A stretch of 20,802 bases of DNA, taken from Cylindrodendrum hubeiense (taxonomy: Eukaryota > Ascomycota > Sordariomycetes > Hypocreales > Nectriaceae). Of the stretch, positions 17,364 through 20,802 are shown one piece after another; position 1 is the stretch's first letter, and every line of letters starts with the position of its first letter. The position numbers were made by a program, and so were the translations under genes. Location: assembly GCA_014621425.1 (NCBI GenBank), contig JAANBB010000598.1, positions 1-20,802 on the forward strand, read 5' to 3'. A model generated the notes under the pieces. That model saw only the letters and a list, made by a program, of their open reading frames with translations, was not told where the DNA came from and did no database searches.

Positions 17364-20043
17364 GCACCACGAGAAAAGACGATTGGTTACCACAATTTTG
17401 CTGCATCACGAAGCAGGCAACAAATAACTCGGCCTCAAATACTCGTCCTCGGCGATGGTGACATGTTACATGTCTAAATCGAATGGAAACTTAATTCCCA
17501 GCTTTCGGTGTCAAAGGCATCCCTCCTGCCTTGGAGCTCGACATGTTCAATCTACTGTCACTGATGCTTTTCTAGCCGGCCTCCCCCTCCGGCGTCTAGC
17601 ACAAAGACCGGTTTCTCGTGTATGTGCATATCTGGAAAGATTGTCCTTGTCATATTGCGATCTTGCGCGAAGACTTGTATTGGCCGGTTCTTAATCATTG
17701 CATCATGCAATTGCCCGATCGTCGACTCACTTACCTACCATACAACAAAGATGTGGCGTTTCCCGGGGACGTATTAGTTTCCCGGAAGCATTGTGACGAT
17801 CTGCCCCCTTTCCAGATCATCTGAACCACGTCGCTGACCAGACATGGACGTTGAGCGTAGGCACCTGACACGGTCAGCGCGTCCATGCAGTTGTGAGCGC
17901 CACTTTCGGCTTTGATTAACGCGCGCCACTTTGTTCCAAAAGCAGGCCGGACCCCGGATCTTAATTACTTGGCTCAGATCCGCGCCGTTGAATCGCACCC
18001 TGGCGTCTTGTGACCCTTCGGGAATGGCGCTTAGCCGACGCTTCCGTCGACCGCGCAATCCCGAAATGAGAGCATTTTCAGAGGCCTTGGGCATGAATAC
18101 ATAATTTCTCCTCGGTGAGAGATATCTCCAGCTATGTAGTTCTCGGCGATGATCAAGCATGGCTGTCTGACAAGTCACTTTGCGTCAGTGAACTCTCTCC
18201 CAACAAGTTGCCATCAAGAGGGATCGCCGCAGTGACAGGTTGTGTGGCACAAATCCTGCAAGCAAGGTGCGGCATCTACGTAAAACGGATGTCTACATCA
18301 AATCGGTCTCGACAAGGGGCGTTGCCGGCAACCATCATTTTTGAATCCCAGCGGAGTATGGTGGCATGCAGGTGATGGCTGCGTGATACAACCATGAAGA
18401 AGCTGAGGGTCCTCCATGACTCTTCGCAACCTAAGTCTGCCCTAGTCGCTAAGGGTTGTGGTTGTTGGCTCAGGCTGGATGGCTCTGCAGACGGGGATTT
18501 GTTGAGTCTGGCTCGACGTAGTATCGCTTTCGTTTCCGACTGGTTGAAAGCAGCAGATAAGGAGACGGCACATGTCACGCACGTCCACCTCCTCCGACGT
18601 AGGGATTACAAATGGCCACCCTGGGTCGAGCATCCCCACGCCAGAACGCGAAGGCTCCAAGCATTTCTCGCGAAATCCTCTCCTCAGAACCAAGAGAGTC
18701 CGTGCTGACGTTCTGGGCCAAGATGCGGCATCCGCACCCAGCCGTAGTGGAGTTGTGATGAGGCCGAGCGGCTTTGCTGTGACAGCCAGTTTTCAGACGG
18801 CCAGTCGGATGCTGGCCTGTCGAATTTGTTCGAATAAGGCAATGCGGGATCACAGCAAATCTGGCCCAGATGGGAAGCTGCTCCAGATGGCGATATCGGC
18901 CAACAGGCTTGTCTGGTCAGCTTCTGGCAACCCATTCGATTCCATTTCCCTCACACCGAAGGCGGGACAAGTCGATGGACCTTCTGATTCGCACCTGCAC
19001 GGCCTTGTCTCCTCTTCCCTCGGAACCATGTCTTTCCTCCCCTTGCCTACATACAGTTGTAATGCATCTCCCGTTGGGTTTTGTGTCACCCTGTGGCCCG
19101 CTTCGCTTGTCTGACCGAGATGTCGAGAGAAAAAATCTTCTTGTGCAGCGAGGAAACTCTCCGGGGGATTCCGCAGCCGCCCCCAGTTGTGTAACCATGG
19201 CTTGCCGGGCTATTGACGCCCGGACAACACAACCCCTCAGCCCCGTATGTTGGCGAGCACATCGGGATGTGGGAGTTATGAGAGCGAAGCTTGAAACAAG
19301 CCAGTCATGATCAGATTTCCGAGGAGATTTAACATTCGGGCGCAGAATCTAGTTGAGATAGCTGGACATTTCTCCAGCGTGGCTTGGGGATCCCTGGACC
19401 AAAACTGGCCTGGGCCTTTTGACTGGCGGTGCCAGGGGACCCAGAACAACAACGCAGTGGCGGAGGGGACATGCAGGCCAGGCCGAGATGGTCGCAGGTC
19501 GTGCAGGTCGTACTAGTGGTAATGGTGACGCATGGGCTGCATTGCAGCTTCTTCCGTGTGCGTGCTATACCCGGCGGCATGGCTGGGACCTCATCGAGTA
19601 CTGTCTGTACCTGGATACTTGACTACAATTCAAGGCTGATGTTTCACAGACAACCCCAAGCGACAATCGGTGATTCCCCGCTCTTGGCCAAACAACGACC
19701 CACCAGTCGGATCCCACCAAACTTGGCATTGATATCGGCTAGGACACCAGGTGGTGGGTGGTGTCATCGGCAGGTGAATCAAATCTGGTGTTGGAGATTG
19801 GTTGCCAGTTTGGAACAGGACGCGTCCACCCAGACTTGATTGAGCCAGCCAACAAGGCGCTTAACTGGATGACGAACGTGGCCAATGTCTGTCCATGGGT
19901 ATGGGTACGCGTACCAGGATACCGACCAATCTTCTCCTTGTCCAACAAGGCGGGGTCGTCTCGTATGCAAACATGACTCGTCACCATATCTGTCTCGCCC
20001 TCACATCCACGCCCAGACTATCGTGAGAGACCAGCCTCCAACC
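17364..20043. other. 2.7-kb gene-poor region
   Basis: I recognise no gene. Open frames on both strands (the longest is 180 codons at 18572-19114) overlap one another and match no family I know. Small palindromes are present: GACATGTTACATGTC (17460-17474), GGTACGCGTACC (19904-19915) and CCTTGT-CCA-ACAAGG (about 19936-19950). The stretch may be decayed or non-coding DNA. It lies between a truncated gene and a pseudogene, which suggests a region free to degrade. Confidence 0.45.
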
Positions 20044-20357
20044 ATGTCGTCAAAAGCGTTTAGGGTAGCGTCCCTGTGCGCCCCTCGCAGCCATCACGCT
20101 CTTTACATCGAGGTCAACGCTGACGGCAGCGGCACCGTCCAGAATGAAATAGCCCAAAGGATGCACCGAATTTATCGATAAGACTTTCCTTGGCTGGGTT
20201 GCGGGTAGCAACTGTTATGATGGGACAGTGCAAGGCCATCCCGCCCCCAAAGAAGCAGTTCCACGGCCCGAAGCGGCTCTCCTCCCAGTAACCCCTGCCT
20301 CGCAACCAAGTGTGGACCGATGAGACGATCAAATTCCTGATATCTAGTGGCATATAG
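20044..20357 (+). pseudogene. Decayed small fungal protein gene (conserved hypothetical family), two frameshifts and a stop
   Basis: Three consecutive fragments in three frames read as one short fungal protein. Frame 1 from the ATG at 20044 gives MSSKAFRVASL, APRSHHALYIEVNADGSG. Frame 2 from about 20156 gives EFIDKTFLGWVAGSN. Frame 3 from about 20226 gives CKAIPPPKKQFHGPKRL, then TAA at 20289-20291, then PLPRNQVWTDETIKFLISSGI ending at the TAG at 20355-20357. The order and the motifs (APRSH.ALY, IPPPKKQF.GPKRL, a final W.(D/E)E.I..L) match a family of roughly 130-150 aa hypothetical proteins that I recall as common in filamentous ascomycetes; I cannot name its function. The spacer between fragments 1 and 2 looks shorter than in relatives, suggesting a small deletion. 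With two frame changes and an internal stop the copy is almost certainly dead. Confidence 0.65.
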
Positions 20358-20802
20358 TAGACCGAAACTTCTAAGGCCTCATCCAGCACCAGGGGCAGGC
20401 GAGCACCTTATTGAAACTGGAATCGCGTCAACGCTAGCTACACAGATGGGATGCAAGGAACTATGAGAGCAAATCTAGGAAGTCATTCCCTAGCCGAGAC
20501 ATTTCAACTAGTTGAGTGTGTCTCGTTGCTCTGCCGTGTCCGGACGGGGCCTCTCGGACCCCAGATAGACAACGCCTCCAGCTCTCCGGAGCAACATGTC
20601 CTGCTTAGCTTGGTGATAGACAACAATCCCGCGCCACCCCGACGTTGTGTAACCCACAGCTTCCCAGCCATCAATCAGCCAGAAAAGCCCCCAACCCACC
20701 TTACTCGAACGCAAATCAGCCTGTTGCCAGTCCGCCTATGCCCCAACGAGCAGCATGAGAGGAGGGCAAATGAGAGAAGAGCATGCGGATGTGCCGAGAC
20801 GA
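20358..20802. other. Right edge, no recognised gene
   Basis: The longest frame is on the - strand (about 20508-20738). It is Trp-rich and opens directly after a stop codon, and I do not recognise it. It could be a last exon of a gene beyond the window, but nothing supports that. Confidence 0.4.

Noticed and set aside
17460..17474. 15-bp palindrome GACATGTTACATGTC downstream of the GNAT gene
   Set aside because: A single short palindrome without a partner or context. It could be a chance hairpin or a weak terminator element.
17774..18178. 134-codon - strand open frame
   Set aside because: Basic, low-information sequence with no family resemblance, promoter or splice support.
18572..19114. 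180-codon + strand open frame
   Set aside because: No recognisable domain, overlapped by open frames on both strands, and in a region that otherwise looks decayed.
19820..19912. Two further ACGCGT motifs at 19820 and 19907
   Set aside because: They are not upstream of any intact gene, so I treat them as background occurrences of a 6-bp motif.
20508..20738. Trp-rich - strand frame at the right edge
   Set aside because: It begins right after a stop and matches nothing I know. An exon of a gene beyond the window cannot be supported.

Overview
This window looks like nuclear DNA of a filamentous ascomycete (Pezizomycotina, probably Sordariomycetes). The genes are split by short introns of 46-70 nt with GT...AG ends and CTAAC/CTGAC-type branch sites, intergenic spaces are compact, and the proteins fit ascomycete families. 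The class assignment is inference from general resemblance, not from a search. I found no tRNA, rRNA, CRISPR array or intact transposon.

Layout. 1-1533: no recognisable gene. 1534-3175 (+): a secreted haem peroxidase broken by an in-frame stop and a frameshift. 3646-4114 (+): three-exon CENP-S/MHF1 histone-fold protein. 4369-4945 (-): small secreted Cys-rich, probably GPI-anchored protein with poly-Asp runs. 5593-6695 (-): PLP-dependent serine/threonine dehydratase. 7319-9018 (-): DNA polymerase delta small subunit (POLD2/Pol31/Cdc1). 9618-10478 (+): CAF16-type ABC ATPase, divergent from the polymerase gene. 10971-13409 (-): seven-exon CENP-I/Mis6/Ctf3 kinetochore protein. 13410-15682: gene-free, with a 13-nt tandem repeat. 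15683-17363 (+): three-exon protein holding only the C-terminal part of a GH3-GNAT fusion. 17364-20802: gene-poor, with one decayed small-protein gene at 20044-20357.

How the genes relate. The centre (3.6-13.4 kb) is an ordinary housekeeping segment, but three of its genes serve chromosome replication and segregation: CENP-S/MHF1, polymerase delta subunit 2 and CENP-I. All three have ACGCGT (MluI cell-cycle box) motifs 100-215 bp upstream of their start codons, which suggests G1/S control by an MBF-type factor. The flanks carry the decayed or truncated genes (peroxidase, GH3-GNAT, small-protein relic). I did not find a convincing undescribed multi-gene system. The best leads are the shared MCB sites, the GNAT protein that has lost its glycosidase domain, and the two pseudogenes.
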